In this document: positions 42,453 to 53,364 of the stretch, in pieces | How the letters are laid out: each line of letters begins with the position of its first letter | Numbering within the stretch: the stretch's first letter is position 1 | Program-made: the position numbers and the translations under genes | Assembly (NCBI GenBank): GCA_030280995.1 | Contig: JASXTE010000002.1 | Location: 10,492,683-10,556,682 of the forward strand | From: Hemileia vastatrix | Taxonomy: Eukaryota > Basidiomycota > Pucciniomycetes > Pucciniales > Zaghouaniaceae | DNA: 64,000 nucleotides | Reading direction: 5' to 3' | The notes under the pieces: generated by a model | Databases searched by the model: none | What the model saw: only the letters and a program-made list of their open reading frames with translations | What the model was told of the DNA's origin: nothing

Positions 42453-42889
42453 TTTTTAATTTTTATGTTTTCATACTTTCCAAATGTCCTCTTTGTGTAA
42501 TTTATTAACTTGGTTTTGTATTTTGGTTTGTTGCATATTCATTTTTTTTTGAATTTACGGTGAATATCTTTTTTTTGGATGGCTCATTGGTTTTCTTTCA
42601 CCAGCTCAACATGAAATCACATATTTTTTTATATCGCATATTTTGTCAGTGATTTTTTTTTCATTCATCACTTATATCCTTTTCATCCTCTCCTCAAACA
42701 TCCCTCAGTTTTTTTGGTTGCATTTATTTTCTCAACTCAACTCACCAGGTAGGTCATTTTTTTCTTTTTTCTTGGTTTTTTATTTGCTAATCATGATTTT
42801 TTTTTGCTTTTTTTTGTTTTTTGTAAGTTCTTCATTTATTTTTGTTCTAGGGTAAACTAATTTTTTTTTCTTTTTTTCTCTTTTTTCTC
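42453..42889. other. T-rich spacer in Y, no gene seen
   Basis: Low-complexity T-rich sequence after the transposase. Frames here are artefacts. Confidence 0.5.
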
Positions 42890-43470
42890 TTTTTTTTGTT
42901 TTTTTTTCTCTCCTTCACCTCTCTTTATCATCCTCAAGGCCCCCCTTTTTCCCTCTCTTTACCTGTCTCAATACCCCCTTTTTACCCCCTTTTTAGCTGC
43001 CTCAAATCCCCCTTTCCCCACTCTTTAGGTCCCTCATCACCCCCCCTTCCCCTCTTTTTAGGCGCTTCAAGACTCCCCCCCTTCCCCTCTCTTTATGTCC
43101 CTCAACCCCCCTTTTTGTTAACAAACAATCGTTACCTATTGTTCGTTAACAAGGAGGGGGGGGTAGAGGAGGAGGTAAGGGAGTGGGTGGGGGTAAGGCG
43201 AGTGGAAGGGGAGGAGGAAATATGTTAAGGGGGGGGAAGGGGGGGTTTGAGGCGGCTAAAGAGAGGGGAATGGGGGGGGTTTGAGGCGGCTAAAGAGGGG
43301 GGATAGGGGGGTTGGAACATATAGAGAAGGGTAAAGGGGGGGTTTCAGGGGGTTTTTGAGGCAGACAAGGAGAGGATTTGAGGGGACTTTTGAGGCAAGG
43401 TGGGAGGGATTTGTAAGGGGATTTCAAATAAATAAAGGAGGGGAAAAGGGGACATTTATGGGAGATAAAG
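42890..43470. repeat. Pyrimidine-to-purine switch with palindromic centre in Y
   Basis: About 230 nt of C/T-rich units (repeats of CCCCTTCCCC...CTCTTTA) switch at about 43135 to about 320 nt of G/A-rich units. The centre is an inverted repeat: TTGTTAACAAACAA and TTGTTCGTTAACAA around a short loop. The arms pair imperfectly, so a long hairpin or triplex is possible. Confidence 0.65.
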
Positions 43471-43489
43471 AGGGGTTACCTACTTTCAA

Positions 43490-44090
43490 ATAAATATACT
43501 AACAAATTTTTTTTTGTAAATTTGATTAATTTTTGAATTTTTTTGGCAGTATTATAGAAAAAAAAATTTCTTTCTGTTAAGGACTGTCCCTCTTATTTAC
43601 ATATCAAAAAAGTTTTATAATTTTATTCTTAATTTTTCTAGTAAATAATTTTTTTGATTTTTTTTTTATTTAAAAATTTTTTTTGTTTTTAATTTTGATT
43701 ATACTGATTTTTTTTGTTTTTTTTTATTTTTTTTTTTTCAGGATCTTGTGAGAAGGTTTTTAATAACCAATCTTCAGGTTCACTTTTAAATTTTTTTTTT
43801 TTTTTTATTTAATTTTTACTGAAATTTTTTTTTGAATTAAATTTTTTTTTTTAAAGGATTTTGCTTTTATTTTGCTTTTAAAAATAAAACCTCAGGTTTT
43901 TTTTTGATAAATTATTTTTTTGGAAATTTTTTTACTTATTTTTTGTTTTTGTTTTTTTTTCAAATTTTATTTTTCAAATAAAAAAACAGATTTTTTTATT
44001 ATTAGGTGAGAATTTTTTTTTAAAAAAAATTGAGTTGAAATTTTATTGACATTTAAATTTTTTTTCAGATCAAAAAAATTTCTTCTTCTT
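43490..44090. other. Poly-T-rich stretch before the Tet-like gene
   Basis: Many T8-T14 runs with islands ending in TTTCAG (43741, 44070). Short upstream exons with T-rich introns are conceivable but cannot be resolved. Confidence 0.4.
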
Positions 44091-45302
44091 CAGATTCACC
44101 CTTTACTTCTCTCTCATCTTCATCTTTATCTTCTTTATCATCTTCATCTTTATCATCTCTATCATCTTCTTTGAAATCAACTTCCATACAATCGTCTTCT
44201 AAATCATCAAAAAAAATTCATGATAATCAGTCTCATCAGAAGAAAAGATATTTAAGAAAAAAATTATCTGCAAAAAATTTTTTGGTCATATCTCAAACAT
44301 TTTTTTTTATAAAACTAAAGTAGATAAAAAAAATCAATATCCAAAAAAATTACCAGAAGATATCAAATATCTAACCAAATTTGGAGATGATCAAGTTGTT
44401 GCAGTTATCAGCAATACTTTTAAGGTTCAATTCATTTTGGAAGTTCATTCATTCGATGGTGTAAAAGATGAAGCTTTTAATCAACTATCCGATCTTATCA
44501 TAACTCTTTATCAAATGGCTTTGGTTTGGTTACCTATAAGGAATACAAATTTGTTGGTTGGTATCATGATTGGTTTTGGTTGGAGACCTGGTTTTGTCAA
44601 AGGATATTCTCTTGGTATGTCTAATAATTTTTGTTCCATTCTTAATATCATTTCACTTATTTCAATTATATAGGCATATATTCATTGCTCAAGAATATCA
44701 CTAAAGCACAAAAAGATGAAGATTTTCGCTTATGGGACACTCTACCTTCCTTTAATTCTTTTCTTTCTCTTCGACTCAAAAAGCTCTGTAATAAGGCATT
44801 TGAAAAAAATCATGAACTTGCAACCAAAGGTGGAATACCCAATTGGTGTGACTCCGAATCGGAAGATATCAGCCACGAATATCTTTTATTTTATAATGTT
44901 ATTATCACTCATTCTGGATTTCACAATAAAATTCACACCGATACCAATGATGCCAATTTTCTTACTTTTGGTATATTTTCATATATCAATCTGATTACTG
45001 GCCAACCAATACCATCTCCAGCTAAAATCAAAGGACATGGTTTATATTTTCCAGACCACAAGTGCATCATTGATTTTTCTTTGGAAAATGGTATCATCGA
45101 AACTATTTGGAATTCTTCTCAGGATAATCATCAAACAACCAAAGCTCCTCCTGGTTTGGAATCCTGTCAAGATTTCACTCATTTCGGTTGTTCTTTTCAA
45201 ATAAGTCAAAAGTTGATTCAAAGAATCGACAAGGTAAAGAAAGAAGGTAAAGTTAATCAATTTAAAAAAACTTTATCTAGATCCAAAAATTATGGGGATT
45301 AG
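44073..45302 (+). CDS. Tet-like 2OG-Fe(II) oxygenase carried by Y
   Basis: Proposed DNA or RNA nucleobase dioxygenase of the TET/JBP-like class. A Ser-rich N-terminal tract (44081-44215) lies one frame away, joined across a T9-T10 run near 44301. Exon A is open from 44227 and contains IGFGWRPGFVKGYSLG. A 59-bp GT-AG intron (44615-44673) joins in phase to exon B (44674-45302), LLKNITKAQKDEDFRLWDTLP. Iron ligands are HxD in FHNKIHTDTND and a distal His in DNHQTT, with a GHGLYFPDHKCIIDF core and CSFQISQKL near the end. A relic at 57536-57976 shows the same motifs (FPHKD, FLHQTT). The family name is by recall of fungal homologues. Substrate and activity are unproven. Confidence 0.62.
44615..44673 (+). 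other. Intron in the Tet-like gene
   Basis: GTATGT...TATATAG, 59 bp. Splicing restores a continuous frame from FVKGYSL to GIYSLLKNI; without it exon A ends within a few codons. Confidence 0.75.
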
Positions 45303-45596
45303 AGTTGTCATCAAAAAATTTATATTTTTTCATAAATTTTTAATAAATATTGTTTATTTATCAATTTCCTCAACAAAAGTAATGGGCCAACAACCTTGTG
45401 TTGTATAACAGGTAATCATGATAACAATTATTTGTTTCATGGGGCTCCTCTAGCCTATACCTGTGGAAAGTCCCAAACTTTTGTTTCTAGATTTGATCTG
45501 CATTTTGGCTTGAGGAATTGTCATTACTTTAAACTAGGGAAATTGATATATATTAGATATATATTTAATAATTTATGTAATTATATTAAATTTTGA

Positions 45597-46045
45597 TGAC
45601 TTCCATCCCTTACTTCAATAAAATGCAGGGGGGGGGTATTGCCAAATTTTCAAATCTGACATTCAAAATTGATGACTTGTAAAAATTTTGGTGATACCCA
45701 CCCCTTGCTTCAATAAAATGTAGGTGGGGGGGTATTGCCAAATTTTCAAATGTAACATGTAAAATTTTTGACTTGTAAATATTTTGGTGAAAAAATTTTG
45801 GTGATACCCGTCCCTTACTTCAATAAAATGCAGGGGGGAGTATTACCAAAATTTCTTATAAAACTTGTGAAATTCTTGACTTGTAAGAATTTTGGGGATA
45901 CCAGTAAAATGCAGGGGGTAGTAATGCCAAAGTTTCATATAAGACTTTCAAGACTCTTGACATGAAAGAATTTTGGTGATACCCACCCCTTACTTCAAAA
46001 AAATGCAGGGGTGGGGGTTTGGTAAATTTTCAAAGGAGACTTGAA
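45597..46045 (+). repeat. Tandem repeats between convergent Tet-like and MYB-like genes
   Basis: Four to five degenerate units of about 70-105 bp, each with TTTTGGTGATACCC, CCCTTACTTCAATAAAATG, a G7-G9 run, and ATTGCCAAATTTTCA. The G run varies in length. The position is just past both stop codons, so the units could carry polyadenylation or termination signals for both genes (AATAAAATG recurs). Confidence 0.65.
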
Positions 46046-46168
46046 AATTTTATTTAAAAAAAGAATATTTAACATTAAAATACAAAATTTCAAGAAATAC
46101 AGAAAATAATTGTAAAATTTATGTACAAATAAATATGAGCAAATGGAGTGTGAAAGAAATAAAAGAAA

Positions 46169-47445
46169 CTAGTCAACAAAAAATTTCATTAAACATTCTA
46201 TTTCTTCAACAGATTTGTTTGCTTTAACGCACTCAATCAAGAAATCTTTCTTTTTAGAACTTTCTTGGAGATCATGCTTATACTTCATCTGTTCCATTAA
46301 TTTTTTATGCTCGAGTGTTTTTTCCTCTTCTTTGGATTTTTCAATACTAAGAGTTAACTCGAACTTCTTCTCCTCCAAATCTTGGACCCAATCATCCTTC
46401 TGTAAGGAGAGCTTGTACTTCCTCTCTTCCAAATCTTGTACTCTGTCATCCCTCCTTAAAGAGAGCTCGTATTTCTTCTTTTCAAAGCTTGGAGTCTCTT
46501 TAGCAAATTCCACTTGTTCTAGAGTGAGAATAAAAATTAACATAAAGTAGAAGAAGAAAAGAGTAAAGTAATAAGAGGTATTATATCACTTACCAGCATC
46601 ACGTTTCTCTAAAAACTGTTCCATCAAAGAAAAAGGTGTTTGTGATGAAGTATCACTTTTTTGTATTCTTTGGGAGTGGAAATTTAGACTACTTGAAGCC
46701 ATTCTCTTTTTGTTCAAAGTAGCATTTTCCTCCTCATCATTTTCGCTAGCTTCAGACTCAGTTGATTGTGGGTCCTGGGCTTGTTCATCAGCCTTTTAAG
46801 AAATAAGAAAATCTAAGTAAATAAAAAAATTATTAATAAGATAAAAGAAAAAAACAGACCTGAGTTAGATTGGGTTGGGTTAAATTGCCAATAGGATCAA
46901 TAGCAAAGCTATCTAGATTCGTAGAATTTAGAAGAGGATGGGAAAAGATTTGCTTCGACATCATGTTCGGAGATAGTATCTTCACCATCCAACATGTTTA
47001 CAGGATTAAAATTGGCTCGCTCTCCAAAAATTGCATCCATCTCTTTAAAGTAAGGACATAAAGTTTCAAGTTTATTGTCTATGGATTTTATGTCCTTAGT
47101 TATATTGTTGTTGGTAACCCCAAAACCAGTGGAAGATGAAAGAGCCTTTGCCTTCTTGTATTTTGCTTGGTAATGCTTGAATCGTTCAGACATCTGTTTA
47201 GGAAAAAGATCAATCCTTCCCTTGGTCTTATTCCATAATTCATTTTCCATTAGAAGATAGCCATTAACTTTTGATGCGGGGGGCCGTCCTACTTTAGTGG
47301 CATACTCAGTACCAAAACAAGAATCATAGTTAGATTTGGTTTTCAGCCAGTTGATAAGAATGAGATGGTCATCTTTTTTTAATTGAAGCATCTTTGATTT
47401 CTCAGCTGAGTGGGGGAAAGAGGAAGTAGTGGGTGTGAAGAACAA
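46169..47445 (-). CDS. MYB/SANT-like DNA-binding protein with coiled-coil tail (Y)
   Basis: Second gene typical of Harbinger elements. Exon 1 (47445-46860) has a MYB/SANT-like helical region, LKKDDHLILINWLKTKSNYDSCFG...ENELWNKTKGRIDLFPKQMSERFKHYQAKYKKA. Intron 1 (46859-46793, 67 bp) and intron 2 (46593-46519, 75 bp) have GT-AG ends and join in phase. Exon 2 (46792-46594) is acidic/Ser-rich with SENDEEEN. Exon 3 (46518-46169) holds an 18-residue repeat, KKYELSLRRDDRVQDLEE and KYKLSLQKDDWVQDLEE, then a charged coiled coil. Near 46912 a one-base shift is needed to reach the intron 1 donor, so the copy may be damaged or use another donor. It probably binds transposon ends and brings in the transposase. 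Confidence 0.68.
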
Positions 47446-47792
47446 CTGGGTGATGGCTACCTTTGAGAAGATCTAGGATGACAAGGCATGTTATTATAAA
47501 TGAAGTTGAAAAGGAGCAGAAATAAGCAAATGAGATAGCGAGATGAAAAGGAGCAGAATCAAAGAGAAGAAATGAGGAGAAATTCTGAGTGGATGGGATG
47601 AGAATAGGAGTGCGCAGCAAGGTAGAAGGCATATGCAGAGAGTAGTTCAAGATGTGGTTATGGCAGAAAGTAGTTCAAGATGTGGTTATGGCAGAAAGTA
47701 GGTCAAGATGTGGTTATGACAGAAGGTTGTCAAAGATGAGGTTATGAAAAATTGAGTAAAAAAATTTCGGATAAGGATGAACATTGACACGT
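47446..47792. other. Y sequence upstream of the MYB-like gene
   Basis: Contains three near-copies of AAGTAGTTCAAGATGTGG (47645-47715). It is the likely promoter side of the MYB-like gene; no clear promoter element is seen. Confidence 0.4.
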
Positions 47793-48894
47793 TATGGTAA
47801 GGTAAACTCTTACAGTCGCCTTGCTGTAAGCAGAATCCGGAGGAGATGTGTGGATTTAGCTGAAAACCCCGTCCTTCCAATAAAAATAACAAAATGGGAA
47901 TTCTAAATCACTAAGCTAACCAATCTACTTGGATCTGATTGATGAAAATAATGAAACTCTGAAATAATTAATGCTTATTGAGATTTAAAGAAAGTGGCTG
48001 TTGATAAAGAAATACTGATAACAACAATTAAGGTGTACCAGTGAAAGATCTGAAAAGATTGACTTTTATGTTTTTATAATAATTTGAATTTTTATGAGAC
48101 AGCAATAATCAAGTCCCAGCGATGAAGACCTTTCTAAAGATACCCTGTATGAAGTGTTATTTTAAATTGTTGAGTAGTATTACTAAAAGGTTATATATAA
48201 GATAAAAAGTTATAAGGGTATTACAAATTTATTTAATTTGTTGAGTAATAAAAAAATGAGACCATGGTGGTTAAATATTAAGCTGTATGATGTATCCCCC
48301 ATCTCAATTTCTGGTTTGAGAAGCGCTTAAGTATTCCTAGTCACGTGCCTAATTTTTCCCCTCCAGAGCTCTCCCAGAGTCAATCCGGAGCCCGTACGGA
48401 GTCCATACGGAGTCCGTCCGGACTTCCGGACTCAATTAGAACCTTAAAAACTATAATAAAAAATCTAGAAAAATTACACATGATAGAGCTACTTCCCTTT
48501 TATATTCCAAACTAATTTTCGTAGTCTGCGAAGCTCTAATTACCCCGTGAAAATTCATCGAAGTTAAGTAATTTCTGAAAACGTAAATATTTCTATAAAA
48601 CTTTAAAATTCATTTTAAAATATAAGAAAAATAGTAAAAATTCTGTGAAAATTTCCCAAGGTTCTTGAGTGACTCGACTTGATACTTATAATTTTTTTCA
48701 GACCTTAAAAATAAGTTTTCTCCGTAAAATAAATTGTTTTTGTGTAGGCATTCGCTTGTGACCAATTTCTTCATATTTAAAACTCAAATAAATTAAATAA
48801 AACCCTTTTATATAAAAATAATAACACCAATCTTGCACGCCGTAATAAATCCATTTACGTACTTAGGTGCCATACTAAACTTTAGGCTACCACA
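47793..48894 (-). repeat. Solo LTR of the E2 family
   Basis: Same tips as the E2 LTRs (TATGGTAAGG to GGCTACCACA on the plus strand) and flanked by a perfect 4-bp duplication ACGT (47789-47792 and 48895-48898). It is slightly shorter than the E2 LTRs because two CGGAGTCC units are missing (near 48377-48430). It results from recombination between the LTRs of a second E2-family insertion into Y. Confidence 0.9.
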
Positions 48895-49009
48895 ACGTAA
48901 AGTGTCTAATAACCCAATTATTAGAAAGAATAATTGTGGAAGATAATTGGGGTATAAGGATTTTTATCCGCAATTAATTTAATTGCTGATCCTGAACATT
49001 GATACCCCC
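48895..49009 (+). repeat. Right terminal region of Y
   Basis: Subterminal sequence with ATCCGCAATTAATTTAATTGC and the terminal inverted repeat CCTGAACATTGATACCCCC, the complement of the 29159 end. ATCCGCAATTA also occurs inside the left end, so it may be a transposase or MYB-protein binding site. Confidence 0.7.
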
Positions 49010-51820
49010 TAATATTCTCAATCAACAATACCTTTTTGATGAAATATATTTAGATCATCTTTTTGAATTAAAGTTGAAGAAGAAGAAATAAAATTATTTA
49101 TATCTTTCATGAGAATTACTTTTATAATTTGTAATAAATTTAGTTAATATTACTGAGAACATTAAAAAACACCAGTGAATTCTTGATTAATCATCCATTT
49201 TTTCAGAATCCAAATCTTCAATCTTATTGATGATACCATACAAAATGAAGTTTTCTTAGATGTATTACAGGAATTTTTAGCTGGTGCATAAATTTATTTT
49301 CTATTTAAATGAATTATATTGTTAAAAAAATAGAAATACTTCCTCTCAAATATTATAATTTAGCATACTGTATTAAATACACAAAACCATATAAATAAAA
49401 CATAGTAATTTTTTTAAAGAAAAATAAATTGACTCAATGAGTCACTTTCACTTCTCCTTTTCTAAAATAATTAAAAATCAACAGAATGTGATTATGTATC
49501 TTAAATAAAGATTAATTCTCCTAGTATCAGGGTCCAATCTTCCTTATAAATGTTATAAATGCATAAAAAGGATAAAAGCAGTGACAAAATTAATATCTAT
49601 ATTTTTAAGATTAAAATAAGTAATTAAATACATAATCATTGTATCAGATATATTTTAGAAGTAAAATAATTACTTGAAATTTTAAAGCACTATTCATTCA
49701 ATCAGCCAGTATTCAGTAAGCCTATTTTTATTTGGTTCAGGGATTCAAAAGAGTCATAAAAATTCAATGCTACTCAGTGAATTCATGTTTTGAAAGAAAA
49801 ATTATTGAGAAAATTTGAAATTTCAAAGGTAAAAATTATATAAATGACAAAATATCCTTTAAAAATTTAAACTGAATGCTTTTTTTTGCATGAATTAAAT
49901 CATTAAGGATAACAAAAGTGTTTACCTGAGGGTACCCAACATATTATACAAAATCTGATTCTTATTTTTATCTTTTAAAGTTTAATTTTAGTTATTTTTG
50001 AGAGACTTTAATGATATATTAAAGTTGACTTTTCTCTATCATCCTACTTTTATATTCATAGAGGTTATTATGTGAGGGATTTTACTGTGAAGTAAGATAC
50101 AATGTATGTATAATTATATCCATTGAACAAGTTAATATTGTGATAATTGATTTTTAATTAATCTAAAATTACAAAAATATTATAAGTAGATAGAAAAAAT
50201 ATTTCATTTCTTAGTCTTGAGTAGTAAATTAAATAAAATTGTGCAGGTGCACAATCTGTTTTTCCTGAACAAGTGTGTTTACCAATTTGATTGGCAACTC
50301 ACAGTGCAAAAATTATTCTCAAGTGAAAAAACACATATTAATGATTTATAAATTCCATATTATCATTATAATTTGCACTTCAATTGTAAATATATATATA
50401 TATATATAATGTGTCATTAAATTATTAAACCTACAACAGAAAATTAATTTTTAATTATGTGAAAAAAAAGGCTAAGTAGATCTTTTTGGTTCCCTTATAA
50501 AAAAATCAATGCTTTAATGAATTTATTTTCTTGACATTTCAATCAAAAAGACTACATTTTAAATTTACAGAAAATATTAAAAAGAAATATTAAGCTTGTA
50601 AGTTTGAAGTCTATTAAAATTTGAATCAATAATTTTTTTATTATTTTTAAATTATCCAAATTAGGCACTTGAGTCTTTTTATAGACTTAGAAAGGAAAAG
50701 CTAAAAAATAGAATTTGATACTTGTAAGGTGCTAGATATTTTTTATAAAAAACAAAAAATTCTTCTCTTAAAGTATTTTAAGCATAACAAGAAAATTACA
50801 TGTCTATTTTTTGTATGTATTAGGTTGAAAAAAATAAGTTTAGAACAGTTGGTTCTACACCAAATGTAAAAAAATGAACATACAAATATGATAAAATAAA
50901 ATTGAAGATTTTTGTATTTAAAATTAATTTAAAAAAATCCTCAAAATACATTTATTTTAGAATTTCGTATTACTTTTCATAAATCTGTTCAATAAAAGAA
51001 TATAATTGTACACATATTGAAAATTGTAATATTAAAATTGAAGAAAAACAAAATAAATTCTCATGGAATAAGTCATCCTGAGCTACAGTCAGGACAGGAT
51101 GTCATTAGAAGTTCAATCCAAGTTCCATAAAATCTAAGATATATAATTTTGAAAAAATGTTTATATTCATTGGTGCGGAATATTCTAAGCAATGAAAGGA
51201 CTCAAGAAACATTCTTCTGTTACTGAATATACTATAGTACATATATTGTGACAGATATCTTGTTTAATCATCCAAAAATTTTATTTATTACAATTGGATA
51301 TTCAGGTATGTATAGCTATTATAGAAAATTAAATAAAGATAAAATCTTAAATATAATAATGTATTTTATGTTAAACCTTTGTTTGAATTCTATAATTCTG
51401 GTAGCAGCTATTTTGAATCCCACAAAAAGTATTTAACATTAAACTAAAATCTAATTAAAATCACCTAATAAATAACATGAAAATAATAGCTTAAAATATT
51501 AATATATTTTTGGTTCTTGTTACAACTTGTTTCTAAAATTTACTTATTTTTTTTCTTTATCTCATTTATAATTATTAGAAGAGTTTTGTGAAATTATTTG
51601 TATAAATATTTACTAATTTTTTATGGTTACTCTTTATTTTTTAATTATTTTTCTGCTATAAAAATCAGTATTTATTAAAAACAGTCAATCATGATGTATG
51701 TTTTATGTATTTAGGTTTAAACATAGACATACACAAGATTTTCCAATTATTTTTTATAGTAGAGGAAATGTTGTGCATACTGACAGGGTGAAAGCTATCT
51801 TTCGGCCAATAGATAGGGTT
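49010..51820 (+). other. X2 interior, no gene seen
   Basis: AT-rich and non-coding. It aligns in blocks with 11159-13950 of X1 (for example 51090-51240). It includes a (TA)n run at about 50391-50409. Confidence 0.6.
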
Positions 51821-51829
51821 CACCTTCAG

Positions 51830-52515
51830 TTTTTTACTGCCTCACTGTATCCCCTCTCCACTGCTCTGAAAATGTTTTGATTTATTTCCACATTCTTTGC
51901 TACTATTTTCTCACATCCCATTCCACTCACAATCCCTCTAATTTTTCTGCACTTGCCAATTCTCCCAGCCTAGTTTTCCAAACTCTTCACCCTTTTTCAC
52001 TCGTTTATTCTACCTTCCTACATCTTGCTTGTCAATTTTCACCGCATCCAGCTCCTCTCACTACCCTTATTACTAAATCTAACCCCTTTATCATCTCTCC
52101 CTGTCTCACATCATAGTTATTTATTGAAACATTTACCCACCTCACCCACCCCACTTACTACCCTCTCTAACCCACCCTACCCCTTTATCTCCTGATTCCA
52201 CTCCTGCTTCTATGAATACCACCCCTTTCTCTCTTCACCAAAATATATCCTTTTCACCTTCCACACCACCCATTTTAACAACTATCTTATCCCACTCACT
52301 TTCTATTGAGAAAAAGGGGTGAGAAGGGGAGAAAAAATAGTTGTTTTGATTGAGAGAGGATAAAAAGGGGTTTAGAGGAAAAATTTAAAGCAATAAAGAG
52401 GGGATAGAACATGGGATAAGGTAATAAAGGGTAAGGGAGAAAGGAGAGGTGAGAGGTGAGAAGAATAAGATCTATGAGAGAGTAGAGAATGAGAAGGAAG
52501 GTGGGTTGTTAAACT
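51830..52515. repeat. Pyrimidine-to-purine switch region in X2
   Basis: C/T-rich from about 51840 to 52300, then G/A-rich from about 52305 to 52500, in the position equivalent to 13955-14745 of X1. Frames inside (51877-52116) are artefacts. Confidence 0.65.
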
Positions 52516-53361
52516 AAACAAAAAATGTATTTATATACATATATATATATAAAATATTAAATGACAAGGAACAGTTAACAGCCTGAAACAAAAAAAACCA
52601 CTAAAATAGTGCACTATTCATTAACCATTTTTTTATTTTCATTAAAATTTCTCCTTTATTATTTTGTAATGTTGAAGATATAATTGAGTTGTTTTTTTAA
52701 ATAATATTTCTAAATTTTTTTTACTTAATGGTAAAAAGAATTTATATATATTAATTGCATAAGTAATACCTGCATCCAAATTTATGTTGAATTCACTTAG
52801 AATAGTAATGTGCCTTACACATATATCTTATGGCTTGATGATATTTAATTATATGCAGTCATAAAAATTGAATAAATATTTTTTTTTTGAAAATTTTACT
52901 GATAAAATGCAATTAACTATATCTGTTCACTAAGTATTTTTCCTTAATTTTTTTTATGATATTAGGTGATTGACCTATATATTGATAGGTATAAAAATGT
53001 GCATATTTATTTAAAACAGATTTTACTTCAGCTCATATGAGATTTTTACTGTTTATCAATAACTACAAAAAAAAAATGATTTTTTAAAGTCTTGACCATT
53101 TACCAGCCATTGTTAGGCTTTGAGATACCCTAATTTCAATATTTCTTGAAAACTTCCTGTAATTCAGATATCAAAATTTTTTGTAGTAATGTCCAGCTGC
53201 TTCTCCAATCAATATTCAAGTCTTTTTCAATGTATTCTCAAAGTAGGTTCAACCTTTGTTGTTTATTGCTTCATCACTACCTCAATTTGTGCTCAATTAG
53301 ATATGAATCAGGGTTGAAGGTTGCGGACTTGCTAGCAAGTATGCCCCCATATCGCGTGATG
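52516..53361 (+). other. X2 right end
   Basis: Non-coding. The last 90 bp contain the shared right-terminal sequence: TGCTTCATCACTACCTCAAT, GTGCTCAATTAGAT, ACTTGCTAGCAAGT, CGCGTGATG. Confidence 0.65.
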
Positions 53362-53364
53362 ATT

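Larger units (their letters stand above)
29159..49009 (+). mobile_element. PIF/Harbinger-like transposon Y with Tet-like and MYB-like genes
   Basis: Terminal inverted repeats: left GGGGGTATCAATGTTCAGG (29159) and right CCTGAACATTGATACCCCC (ending 49009), nearly perfect over about 22 bp. The flanks share TA; a full 3-bp Harbinger-type TWA duplication is not clear (ATA against TAA). Without the nested E2 (29214-40856) and solo LTR (47793-48894) Y is about 7.1 kb. Its genes, in order, are a DDE transposase (plus, decayed), a Tet-like 2OG-Fe(II) oxygenase (plus) and a MYB/SANT-like protein (minus). Transposase plus a MYB-like protein is the known Harbinger gene pair. Confidence 0.72.
28951..53361 (+). 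mobile_element. CACCA element X2, interrupted by transposon Y
   Basis: The left end is CACCATGCAATATTTGG with ACTTGCTAACAAGT; the right end ends CCATATCGCGTGATG with ACTTGCTAGCAAGT. The 3-bp duplication is ATT (28948-28950 and 53362-53364). Without Y the element is about 4.6 kb, nearly the same as X1 without G1. Y sits 208 bp from the left end. The interior is non-coding. Confidence 0.78.

Noticed and set aside
43100..43180. Palindromic centre TTGTTAACAAACAA...TTGTTCGTTAACAA as a replication origin or attachment site
   Set aside because: It is simply the fold centre of the pyrimidine/purine hairpin; nothing else supports an origin.
44716..44994. 92-codon frame overlapping the Tet-like gene
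   Set aside because: Alternative frame of exon B; the spliced Tet-like frame explains the region better and has catalytic motifs.
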